DNA from: Spirosomataceae bacterium
GTDB taxonomy: Bacteria > Bacteroidota > Bacteroidia > Cytophagales > Spirosomataceae
Reading direction: 5' to 3'
NCBI GenBank assembly: GCA_025455795.1
Contig: JALOLW010000242.1
Location: 1-8,445 of the forward strand
Length of the DNA stretch: 8,445 bases
Part shown: piece by piece, positions 1 to 6,463 of the stretch
How the letters are laid out: each line of letters starts with the position of its first letter
How positions within the stretch are numbered: the stretch's first letter is position 1
Made by a program: the position numbers and the translations under genes
The notes under the pieces: model-generated
The model's input: only the letters and a program-made list of their open reading frames with translations
Database searches by the model: none
What the model was told of the DNA's origin: nothing

Positions 1-290
1 AGCGCGTAAGTAGCTGCTACGGCATGCTTGCAGGGGTAGTAATCCGACGGACAGTCGCAATCGGCCTCCATCGCGTCGGCCTCGTCCATGTCGCTAAATT
101 CGACATCGTATTTACCTCCCCCGCCTTGGCTTTCAACTTTAAACTTGGCTTCGTAATACTCGCCATCAAATGAAACGAGTTTTACACCTCCATCTTTGTA
201 AATTTGCCGTCCGCGCTGCCGCACACCGCTGTCTGCCTCGCGGCGAAACTCTTCCAAACTCTGCAATATTAATCCTTTGTAAAATGCCAT
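1..290 (-). CDS. SWIM zinc-finger protein, N-terminal part (runs off left edge)
   Basis: The minus strand is open from an ATG at 290 to the window edge (96 codons, no stop). The visible protein starts MAFYKGLILQSLEEF and ends in a SWIM zinc-binding motif: C78-x-C80-x6-C87-x-H89, the CxCx(n)CxH signature. SWIM domains bind one zinc and are thought to mediate DNA or protein contacts. In bacteria they occur in free-standing SWIM proteins and at the N-terminus of SNF2-type helicases. The motif lies only about 78 residues from the start, which fits either type; the fate of the C-terminus cannot be seen. It follows the reductase gene on the same strand after 59 bp, so co-transcription is possible. 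No Shine-Dalgarno is visible, as expected for Bacteroidota. The SWIM call is firm; the wider family is unresolved. Confidence 0.8.
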   Translation of the reverse strand, partial: MAFYKGLILQSLEEFRREADSGVRQRGRQIYKDGGVKLVSFDGEYYEAKFKVESQGGGGKYDVEFSDMDEADAMEADCDCPSDYYPCKHAVAATYA

Positions 291-301
291 TATGTTCTTA
301 A

Positions 302-334
302 CCGTTATTTGGGTATTCGTTATCCGTATATTCC
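302..334. repeat. Degenerate GTTAT(C/T)C heptanucleotide copies
   Basis: The 59-bp gap between the SWIM start and the reductase stop contains gttattt (304-310), gtattc (313-318), gttatcc (319-325) and gtatattcc (326-334). These match the unit of the large array at 6471-6570, but with altered spacing. It looks like a small decayed or seed copy of the same repeat. No promoter motif of the Bacteroidota type was found here for the minus-strand SWIM gene. Confidence 0.55.
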
Positions 335-349
335 TTTGGCTTCGCCTGC

Positions 350-1051
350 TTACTTCGGGGTAGTGGGTCTTACTTCGATTTTACTGGGGAGAGTGCGCGG
401 ATTCATTTTGAGCAAATCGGCCACCATTTGTCCGATGTCTTCGGGCTGAATCTTCCAAGCATCGGCGTCGTTGGGCGTGTGATTGTTGAAGTAGGTCGCT
501 ACGGAGCCTGGCATGATGGTGGTCACTTTCACGCCCGCGTTGCGTACATCGAGCATGACCGCCTGCGAGAACCCCACGAGTCCAAACTTACTGGCATTGT
601 AAGCCGAGCCGTTGGCAAAAAAGTTGGTCCCCGCCAAACTCGCAATCGTAATCAAATAACCCTGTGAGGCTTTCAAGGCTGCCAAAGCCGCTTTGGTACT
701 GTAAAATACGCCCGTGAGATTGACATCAATGGTTTCGTGCCACTGCTCAAGGGTGAGGTTTTCGATAGAGGCAAAATGCCCAATGCCTGCGTTGGCCACG
801 AGTACGTCCAACTGCCCCCATTGCCGCAAAACCCCTTCAACCGCCGCTTGTTGGGAGGAAAAGTCACGCGCGTCTGACACAAAACCGATAGCCGCCCCCG
901 CGCGGATTTGATTCAACGATGCCACCGCTTCTTCTACTGTCTCTTGGGTACGCCCCGTGATGGCGACGTTCATGCCTTCTTTAACGAGGACTTCGGCCAC
1001 GCCGTAGCCTATTCCTTTGGTTCCGCCTGTAATGAGTGCTGTTTTTGTCAT
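350..1051 (-). CDS. Short-chain dehydrogenase/reductase (SDR), classical type
   Basis: A 233-residue NAD(P)-dependent oxidoreductase of the classical SDR family. Visible marks are the cofactor-binding motif TGGTKGIG (T8, G9, G13, G15), R34 after the second strand (favouring NADP(H)), NAG at 87-89, N111, and the catalytic triad S138, Y151, K155 in the form YxxxK. The length is normal for the family. The substrate cannot be read from sequence; close families include 3-oxoacyl-ACP reductase-like and broad carbonyl reductases. I chose the ATG at 1051 because it gives MTKTALITGG, the standard N-terminus. An in-frame ATG at 1102 would add 17 hydrophilic residues and overlap the glycosyltransferase. 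It lies 26 bp downstream of the glycosyltransferase stop and is probably co-transcribed with it. Confidence 0.93.
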   Translation of the reverse strand: MTKTALITGGTKGIGYGVAEVLVKEGMNVAITGRTQETVEEAVASLNQIRAGAAIGFVSDARDFSSQQAAVEGVLRQWGQLDVLVANAGIGHFASIENLTLEQWHETIDVNLTGVFYSTKAALAALKASQGYLITIASLAGTNFFANGSAYNASKFGLVGFSQAVMLDVRNAGVKVTTIMPGSVATYFNNHTPNDADAWKIQPEDIGQMVADLLKMNPRTLPSKIEVRPTTPK

Positions 1052-1077
1052 TTTTGTTTGTGGTAGTAATGATTGGT

Positions 1078-2238
1078 CTATTTCAGTCTTCTTCCTTTCC
1101 ATTCGTAGCCTTTTTGTTGGGCGGCAAGCCCAAAAAATAAGACGTACAGTGGATAGACAATTTGTATCAAAGGAATGGCAAAAATCAGCGTTTTTTTTCT
1201 AAAAAATTGCATCATCAAAGCTAAAAACACAAATTCGGGACCACATTTTAGCAACATGAGTAATACCAACGATGGTTCAGCGACATCCCTAAAAATAAAC
1301 GCAAAGAACAAACCCAACGTGACCACATTGACCAAAAATACAAACACCGCCGCGAGCATCGTAGCCACGCGGCGATTGACCGCCCACTTGCTTGCCCACC
1401 GCACCCGTTGCCGATAAAACAAGCGCCAAGAAGGCTGTGGCTGGGTACTGACAACGGCTTTTCCGTTTTTCAAGAAGTAGATTTGACCTGGAAAACGTTG
1501 GGCTATTTTTTGCAACAAAAACTCATCATCGCCCGAAGCCAAATGCTCCACGCCCGCGTACCCGCCTACCGCCTCAAAAGCTGCACGCTCGTAGGCGAGG
1601 TTGGCACCGTTGCACATGGTAGGCGTACCCGCCTCCAACAAACACGCCCCCGTTCCAATCAAGCTCGAAAACTCTATCGTCTGAAACCACCTAAAAACCC
1701 AGTCAATCACTGATAACGGCTCATTGCTACCATTTCCATCAAGCACCACGGGGCCACTTATGAGCTTCGCGCCCGTTTGCAAGTACGTATGTGCAATGCT
1801 TGCGAGCCACTCCTCTCCTACCCTACAATCGCCGTCGGTCGTGACTATCAACAGCCCCGAAGCTACTTGCAATGCTTCCGTGATAGCGCGTTTTTTGGGG
1901 GATGTATGCGCGATTTCGGGCAGGTCAATCAAGGTCAAATGAAGGTTGTTTCTCCTTTGAAAGTGTCTGACAATCTGTACCGTATCGTCAGTTGAAGCGT
2001 CATTGACCACGATGACCTCAAACGCATGTTTAGGCAGCGTTTGCTTCACTAAATCCTCCAACAACGCCCCAATGTGTGCGGCTTCGTTGCGTACAGGAAT
2101 GACGACCGACAGCCTAAAATTGGCTGGCAACGACTGAATACTTACGGGACGCACAGGAATCTTCCACCACTGCCAACACAACCACGCGCACGCAAGCGCG
2201 TAGCAGAGTAATAGGATGAATACAGCCGTTTGTAGCAT
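1078..2238 (-). CDS. Membrane-anchored family 2 glycosyltransferase
   Basis: A 386-residue inverting glycosyltransferase with the GT2 fold. An N-terminal membrane helix (about residues 4-25) is followed by the catalytic domain: VIPVRNE (46-52), the nucleotide-binding VNDAST (78-83), the metal-binding DGD (D135, D137), the acceptor-site SGDDE (235-239) with the probable catalytic base among D237/D238, and Q277-R-V-R280-W281, the QxxRW motif of processive-type GT2 enzymes. Three hydrophobic helices follow (about 295-317, 326-348 and 352-374). It should use a nucleotide sugar at the cytoplasmic face of the inner membrane to make a glycolipid or polysaccharide; donor and acceptor are unknown. The upstream neighbour, 31 bp away, is a flippase-like membrane protein, which supports a membrane glycolipid role. 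Family call secure, specific role not. Confidence 0.9.
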   Translation of the reverse strand: MLQTAVFILLLCYALACAWLCWQWWKIPVRPVSIQSLPANFRLSVVIPVRNEAAHIGALLEDLVKQTLPKHAFEVIVVNDASTDDTVQIVRHFQRRNNLHLTLIDLPEIAHTSPKKRAITEALQVASGLLIVTTDGDCRVGEEWLASIAHTYLQTGAKLISGPVVLDGNGSNEPLSVIDWVFRWFQTIEFSSLIGTGACLLEAGTPTMCNGANLAYERAAFEAVGGYAGVEHLASGDDEFLLQKIAQRFPGQIYFLKNGKAVVSTQPQPSWRLFYRQRVRWASKWAVNRRVATMLAAVFVFLVNVVTLGLFFAFIFRDVAEPSLVLLMLLKCGPEFVFLALMMQFFRKKTLIFAIPLIQIVYPLYVLFFGLAAQQKGYEWKGRRLK

Positions 2239-2266
2239 TTCTAAAAGTTTGAACCGTTTGACGTTT

Positions 2267-2300
2267 CCGTTATTCCTTGTTTCGCTCTTCCTTATTCCGT
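2267..2300. repeat. Degenerate heptanucleotide-like repeat at the 3' end of the flippase-like gene
   Basis: ccgttattcc (2267-2276) and cttattcc (2291-2298) resemble units of the 6471-6570 array. The TAA stop (complement of 2270-2272) lies inside the first copy, and the segment encodes the charged tail RNKEERNKE of the membrane protein. The match is short, so common origin with the array is suggestive rather than proven. Confidence 0.4.
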
Positions 2301-3295
2301 CCTACCCATTTCATTTGCATCAGCCACCCGATACCCACCAGCACTGGCAAGAGGATATTGACGCACCAAAGCGTAAGTGTCGTAGCTACAATATGAGAAA
2401 GAGAAACGGCGTAAAAACTAAAAAAATACATCGAAGATGCTTCTCTGATGCCCAAATCTCCCAAAAAGTTGAGCGCAGGAATGAGGGTTTTGGCAAAAAA
2501 AACCAAGAAAACCGACGAAAGCGTTTGAGCTGTGTTGAGATTTACTTCAAAGACGTACAGCAGCAGCACAAACTGCCCCGTAAACACGGCATACCGCCCC
2601 AATGCCCACCGAAAAGCCCGTCGGATTTCAGAGAGTCGGTAGTGTGCTATCACGTCCACGTAAGGTTCTATCCAACGAAACCACCCAAATTGTTCTAAGT
2701 ATTTTTCGACATTTTGGCGTTTGCTCACCAACCAAATACCAAACAGCAGCGTCGCCACTAACAGCCCCAGCAAAACCCAATTCCACGCTTTTTGGAGCGA
2801 AGGCTGCTGCCAAAGCAAATACCCCCAACCCAGCGTACCAAAGAGCAGCGACACATAAAACTGCAAACCGTTGGACAGCAAGGCCGCCCCCACGCCCGTG
2901 AGCCGAGCGCGACTTTGCAGCGACAAAACCCTTCCTGCGGCATCGCCCACGTTGTTGGGCATAAAAAAGCCCAAAGCCAATCCTGCCAACACGCCTTTGA
3001 GCGATTGCCAAAAAGTAATTGACTCAATCTTCTGGGCCAACACCTGCCATTTACGCGCCTCAAACGCCCAATTTAACGGCGTTAGAAATACTACCAATAC
3101 TAATTCTACACCGTGAATCGTCGAAATCTGTTGTTGAAGCAATGTCCAAACGTCCAATAGACTTTGATTTTTGGCCTGCAATGTCACGTACAAATACCAC
3201 ATCATAGCCGCCAAAAGAGTGAATTTTACCAAAAAAATGATTTTTTTGAGGGTATTTGTGCGGGAAACGGGCGATGAAGTGTTATTTTGCGTCAT
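2270..3295 (-). CDS. Flippase-like membrane protein (YbhN/UPF0104, LPG-synthase TM-domain family)
   Basis: A 341-residue polytopic inner-membrane protein of the family that forms the membrane half of lysylphosphatidylglycerol synthases (MprF) and includes stand-alone YbhN-type proteins. Family marks are ARKW (80-83), PNNVGDAAGR (113-122) and PALNFLGDLGIRE (273-285), the last being the usual P...GxLGxRE signature. Hydrophobic segments lie at about 18-38, 62-78, 100-112, 135-162, 172-190, 235-250, 262-275 and 300-325. No C-terminal aminoacyl-transferase domain is present, so it is not a full MprF; a lipid-flipping or lipid-binding role is inferred from the family. I chose the ATG at 3295. The upstream ATG at 3349 would put 18 codons inside ruvC, and the next internal start (the MM pair at residues 31-32) would cut the first helix. 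The chosen start codon overlaps that of ruvC. The glycosyltransferase follows after 31 bp. Confidence 0.88.
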   Translation of the reverse strand: MTQNNTSSPVSRTNTLKKIIFLVKFTLLAAMMWYLYVTLQAKNQSLLDVWTLLQQQISTIHGVELVLVVFLTPLNWAFEARKWQVLAQKIESITFWQSLKGVLAGLALGFFMPNNVGDAAGRVLSLQSRARLTGVGAALLSNGLQFYVSLLFGTLGWGYLLWQQPSLQKAWNWVLLGLLVATLLFGIWLVSKRQNVEKYLEQFGWFRWIEPYVDVIAHYRLSEIRRAFRWALGRYAVFTGQFVLLLYVFEVNLNTAQTLSSVFLVFFAKTLIPALNFLGDLGIREASSMYFFSFYAVSLSHIVATTLTLWCVNILLPVLVGIGWLMQMKWVGRNKEERNKE

Positions 3296-3878
3296 GCAAG
3301 ACCAATTGAACGAAAAAATAATCTTAGGCGTGGACCCTGGTACCCGCATCGCAGGCTACGGAATCATTCGCATTATCGAAAACCGCATCGAACTAATACA
3401 GTACGGCGTCCTTAAACTCGACAAATATAGCACCCACGAACTGAAATTAAAGAAAATTTTTGACCGCATCACCCAACTGATAGACGAGTTCCTGCCCGAT
3501 GAGATGGCTATCGAAGACCCATTCTACGGCAAAAACCCCCAATCCATGCTCAAACTCGGGCGCGCCCAAGGCGTAGCGATGGCCGCCGCCCTCAACCGCA
3601 GCATCCCGATTGTAGAATATTCGCCCAAGACCGTGAAGATGTCGGTGACGGGCAACGGCAATGCTTCCAAAGAACAGGTGGCGTATATGCTCCAAAGTAT
3701 TCTGCGTCAAGACCTTCAGCCCGAATATTTAGACGCCACCGACGCCGTGGCGATTGCGATTTGTCATCATTTTCACGCCAACAGTCTGCCCTCGGCTTCG
3801 GCCAAAAAGAAAGGCGCGAAAAAAGGCAATTGGGCCGCTTTTGTAAGCGAAAACCCCGACCGAATAAAAAAAGTATAA
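3294..3878 (+). CDS. ruvC: Holliday junction resolvase RuvC
   Basis: RuvC (194 residues) is the dimeric endonuclease that cuts Holliday junctions symmetrically after branch migration by RuvAB. The four acidic metal-binding residues of the RNase-H-like fold are all present: D14 in LGVDPGTRIAGYG, E74 in IEDPFYG, and D147 and D150 in DATDAVAIAICHH. The core is colinear with E. coli RuvC. A lysine-rich tail, SAKKKGAKKG then FVSENPDRIKK, extends past the core, as in other Bacteroidota RuvC proteins. The ATG at 3294 gives 13 residues before D14, close to usual. Extended in-frame ATGs upstream would run deep into the divergent membrane-protein gene. The AAA+ ATPase follows after 28 bp, so the two may share a transcript; ruvA and ruvB are not in the window. 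Confidence 0.97.
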   Translation: MQDQLNEKIILGVDPGTRIAGYGIIRIIENRIELIQYGVLKLDKYSTHELKLKKIFDRITQLIDEFLPDEMAIEDPFYGKNPQSMLKLGRAQGVAMAAALNRSIPIVEYSPKTVKMSVTGNGNASKEQVAYMLQSILRQDLQPEYLDATDAVAIAICHHFHANSLPSASAKKKGAKKGNWAAFVSENPDRIKKV

Positions 3879-3906
3879 TCAATCAACACAAACCTAAAAA
3901 CCACGC

Positions 3907-4755
3907 ATGAATCTGGAATTTCAAGGCACCGAAAAATACGTCGCTACGCGCGAGTTGGCCGTGGCGGTCAATGCCTCCGTCAGTCTCCAAAAGCCGCTTT
4001 TGTTGAAGGGTGAGCCAGGTACGGGCAAAACCATGCTGGCCTACGAAGTGGCCAACGCCCTCGGCAAACGCCTCATCACTTGGCACGTCAAGTCCACTAC
4101 CACGGCGCACCAGGGCTTGTACGAGTACGATGCCGTGTCGCGCCTGCGCGACTCTCAACTCGGCGAAAAGCGCGTGTATGAAGTAGAAAACTACATCAAA
4201 AAAGGCAAACTCTGGGAAGCATTTGACGCAGACGAGCAAGTGGTCTTGTTGATTGACGAAATAGACAAAGCTGACATTGAATTTCCGAATGACTTGCTCC
4301 AAGAACTTGACCGCATGGAGTTTTATTGCTACGAACTCGACCGCACCGTTGCGGCCAAGCAGCGGCCCATTGTCATCATCACGTCCAACAACGAAAAAGA
4401 ACTGCCCGATGCGTTTTTGCGGCGGTGCTTCTTTCACTTCATCCGCTTCCCCGACCGCGACACCATGCGGCAAATCGTGCAGGTGCATTATCCTGAGTTG
4501 GACAAAGAACTACTGGAACGCGCCTTAAAAACGTTTTTTGCGGTGCGCGACGTCAAAGCCCTCAAAAAGAAACCTTCGACGAGCGAGTTGATTGATTGGA
4601 TTAAACTATTGCTCTGGGCCAAAGTTTCCTCCGACGACCTCAAAGACCTCGAAACCATGCCCGAAGTGCCACCTTTTATTGGGTCGTTGCTCAAAAACGA
4701 ACAAGACAACGACCTCTACGCTGCCCTCCGCGCCAAGGGTTTTAAGCCTTATTGA
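3907..4755 (+). CDS. MoxR-family AAA+ ATPase (CoxD-like)
   Basis: A 282-residue single-domain AAA+ ATPase. Visible are Walker A GEPGTGKT (35-42), Walker B LLIDEIDK (114-121) with D117 and E118, sensor 1 TSNN (159-162), and LRRC (171-174), whose arginines are placed as the arginine finger. The presence of YEYDAVSRLRD (72-82) and of LPDAFLRRCFFHF after sensor 1 is typical of the MoxR/CoxD branch. These ATPases act as chaperones, usually with a VWA-domain (CoxE-like) partner, to mature or insert metal into enzymes. No VWA gene is adjacent: the next gene, after 114 bp, is sufB. The final residues (GFKPY) look natural, so the gene appears complete. Its client is unknown; the nearby sufB may be coincidental. 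Confidence 0.9.
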   Translation: MNLEFQGTEKYVATRELAVAVNASVSLQKPLLLKGEPGTGKTMLAYEVANALGKRLITWHVKSTTTAHQGLYEYDAVSRLRDSQLGEKRVYEVENYIKKGKLWEAFDADEQVVLLIDEIDKADIEFPNDLLQELDRMEFYCYELDRTVAAKQRPIVIITSNNEKELPDAFLRRCFFHFIRFPDRDTMRQIVQVHYPELDKELLERALKTFFAVRDVKALKKKPSTSELIDWIKLLLWAKVSSDDLKDLETMPEVPPFIGSLLKNEQDNDLYAALRAKGFKPY

Positions 4756-4776
4756 GCAAAAAAGGGTGAACTTTTG

Positions 4777-4795
4777 AAGAATTTTCAAGAATTTT
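4777..4795 (+). repeat. Direct repeat of AAGAATTTT, period 10
   Basis: AAGAATTTT occurs at 4777-4785 and 4787-4795, one base apart, giving a 10-nt period (about one helical turn), 16 bp before the palindrome upstream of sufB. It could be a paired protein-binding site or chance in an AT-rich gap. The TTTG at 4793-4796 could serve as a -33 element, but no good TAnnTTTG follows at the right distance. Confidence 0.35.
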
Positions 4796-4810
4796 GCGGG
4801 CTATTTCAGA

Positions 4811-4830
4811 ACAGAATAGGCCAATTCTGT
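4811..4830. promoter_or_regulatory. 20-bp palindrome upstream of sufB, possible operator
   Basis: The sequence ACAGAATAGGCCAATTCTGT has 7-bp perfect arms (ACAGAAT/ATTCTGT) around A-GGCC-A; only the A/A pair flanking GGCC breaks full symmetry. It ends 39 bp before the sufB ATG. No T-run follows, so it is not an intrinsic terminator for the upstream ATPase gene. Position and symmetry suit a dimeric repressor. It does not match the cyanobacterial SufR site (CAAC-N6-GTTG) or the E. coli IscR motifs in an obvious way, so the regulator is unknown. Confidence 0.45.
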
Positions 4831-4869
4831 GTTATTTAGACAAAATACAAAGAGAAATATTAACAAACT

Positions 4870-6315
4870 ATGAGCAATCAAGCAGAAATCTTAGAAGAAA
4901 TCACCACGTCAGAATATAAGTACGGATTTGTGACCGACATAGAAGCCGAAGAAGCTCCTCCGGGGTTGAACGAAGGCATCGTTCGGTGGATTTCGGCCAA
5001 GAAAAACGAACCCGAATGGATGACGGAATGGCGCTTGAAAGCGTTCAAGATTTGGCAAGAAATGAAAGAGCCTCAGTGGCCCAACGTTCATTATCCGCCT
5101 ATTGATTATCAAGCAATTAAATATTACTCGGCCCCCGTTCAGAAAAAAGAGGTAAAGTCGTTGGAAGACATTGACCCTGAGCTTCGCCGTACTTTTGAGC
5201 GGTTGGGTATTTCGCTCAACGAACAAAAACGACTTTCGGGCGTGGCCGTAGATGCCGTTATTGATTCGATTTCGGTAGCAACAACCTTCAAAGACGAACT
5301 CAAAAAACAGGGCATTATTTTCTGTTCCATGAGCGAGGCTATCCAAGATTACCCCGAATTGATCCGAAAATATTTAGGCTCGGTAGTTCCTCCCAAAGAC
5401 AATTTTTTCAGTGCCTTAAATTGCGCGGTATTTTCCGACGGTTCGTTTTGCTACATCCCCAAAGGCGTGCGCTGCCCGATGGAACTAAGCACGTATTTTC
5501 GCATCAATGCCTCTGGCACGGGGCAGTTTGAGCGCACCCTCATCGTGGCCGACGAGGGCTCGTACGTGAGCTATCTCGAAGGCTGCACCGCTCCCATGCG
5601 CGACGAGAACCAACTCCACGCCGCCGTGGTAGAAATCGTAACCCACGACAACGCCGAGGTCAAATACAGCACCGTACAAAACTGGTACCCAGGCGACAAA
5701 GACGGCAAAGGTGGCATTTATAACTTCGTTACCAAACGCGGTATCTGCGACGGGGCCAACTCCAAAATCTCATGGACTCAGGTAGAAACGGGTTCGGCGA
5801 TTACGTGGAAATACCCTTCGGTGATTTTGAAAGGCGACAACTCCATCGGCGAATTTTATTCGGTGGCCGTGACCAACAACATGCAGCAAGCCGATACGGG
5901 TACGAAGATGGTCCACATTGGCAAAAACACCAAAAGCCGCATCGTATCAAAAGGCATCTCGGCGGGAAAGAGTCAGAATTCTTATCGTGGATTGGTGCAG
6001 GTATTCAAACGCGCTCAAAACGCCCGTAATTTTTCGCAATGCGACTCGCTCCTCCTCGGTGATACTTGCGGGGCGCATACGTTTCCTTATATCGAAGTCA
6101 ATAACACCAGCGCGACGGTAGAACACGAGGCTACAACTTCCAAAATCGGCGAAGACCAGTTGTTTTACTGCAATCAGCGCGGTATTCCTACCGAACAGGC
6201 GGTGGCGCTTATCGTCAATGGCTACGCCAAAGAGGTCCTCAACCAACTGCCGATGGAGTTTGCGGTAGAAGCCCAAAAGCTCCTCGAAATCAGCTTGGAA
6301 GGCTCGGTGGGCTAA
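4870..6315 (+). CDS. sufB: Fe-S cluster assembly scaffold SufB
   Basis: SufB (481 residues) is the scaffold subunit of the SufBC2D complex, which builds Fe-S clusters in the cytoplasm using sulfur from SufS and ATP hydrolysis by SufC. The C-terminal beta-helix region is complete: QCDSLLLGDTCGAHTFPY with C391 and C400, then VEHEATTSKIGEDQLFYC with H419 and E420, and an end at SLEGSVG. Counting back from the shared C-terminus, C391 and E420 match the essential C405 and E434 of E. coli SufB (495 residues). The E. coli N-terminal cysteine motif is absent (first Cys is C152), as in many SufB proteins. The ATG at 4870 gives a usual N-terminus. The gene stands alone: upstream is an AAA+ ATPase gene, and a strong terminator starts 21 bp after the stop. 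A palindrome upstream may regulate it. Confidence 0.98.
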   Translation: MSNQAEILEEITTSEYKYGFVTDIEAEEAPPGLNEGIVRWISAKKNEPEWMTEWRLKAFKIWQEMKEPQWPNVHYPPIDYQAIKYYSAPVQKKEVKSLEDIDPELRRTFERLGISLNEQKRLSGVAVDAVIDSISVATTFKDELKKQGIIFCSMSEAIQDYPELIRKYLGSVVPPKDNFFSALNCAVFSDGSFCYIPKGVRCPMELSTYFRINASGTGQFERTLIVADEGSYVSYLEGCTAPMRDENQLHAAVVEIVTHDNAEVKYSTVQNWYPGDKDGKGGIYNFVTKRGICDGANSKISWTQVETGSAITWKYPSVILKGDNSIGEFYSVAVTNNMQQADTGTKMVHIGKNTKSRIVSKGISAGKSQNSYRGLVQVFKRAQNARNFSQCDSLLLGDTCGAHTFPYIEVNNTSATVEHEATTSKIGEDQLFYCNQRGIPTEQAVALIVNGYAKEVLNQLPMEFAVEAQKLLEISLEGSVG

Positions 6316-6336
6316 AATTTGAAGAAAATGAAATAC

Positions 6337-6379
6337 AATAAGGGGTTATGGAAGCGACATCCATAGCCCCTTATTTTTT
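6337..6379 (+). terminator. Rho-independent terminator after sufB
   Basis: A 15-bp stem pairs AATAAGGGGTTATGG (6337-6351) with CCATAGCCCCTTATT (6361-6375) through a 9-nt loop, with a single G-U wobble. The U-tract continues to 6379. It starts 21 bp after the sufB stop. This is a strong hairpin; because the stem begins AATAA it may also work on the minus strand. Confidence 0.92.
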
Positions 6380-6420
6380 GAGTTTTAGCCGATTCAATAG
6401 GACATTTGGGGCTGAATCGC

Positions 6421-6428
6421 TAATTTTG
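6421..6428 (+). promoter_or_regulatory. Candidate -7 promoter element for comA
   Basis: TAATTTTG matches the Bacteroidota -7 consensus TAnnTTTG exactly. A TTTG at 6405-6408 is the only nearby -33 candidate, but the 12-bp spacing is shorter than the usual 17-23. If used, transcription would start near 6435 and the whole heptanucleotide array would lie in the leader. A 7-bp inverted repeat (6390-6396/6413-6419) surrounds the TTTG. Confidence 0.45.
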
Positions 6429-6463
6429 CGCCTGATTTTTGTTCGGGGCCGCCCGCGCGGTCC

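Noticed and set aside
1052..1102. Longer start for the SDR at 1102
   Set aside because: It adds 17 polar residues before the standard SDR N-terminus and overlaps the glycosyltransferase gene; the ATG at 1051 fits the family.
2216..2698. 160-residue plus-strand ORF opposite the flippase-like gene
   Set aside because: Antisense to a well-supported membrane protein; composition is arbitrary and basic with no domain.
3253..3289. Promoter for ruvC within the flippase-like gene
   Set aside because: TATTTTG at 3283 lacks one base of the consensus and would start transcription at or after the ATG; the TTTG at 3255-3258 is too far from it.
3171..3293. Longer RuvC starting at 3171
   Set aside because: It would add 41 residues not found in RuvC and lies entirely within the divergent membrane-protein gene.
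3883..4488. 201-residue minus-strand ORF opposite the AAA+ ATPase
   Set aside because: It is the antisense of a clear AAA+ gene with intact Walker motifs and has no recognisable features.
4756..4800. Terminator after the AAA+ ATPase gene
   Set aside because: Only a weak 5-bp aaaag/ctttt pairing with no stable stem or T-run.
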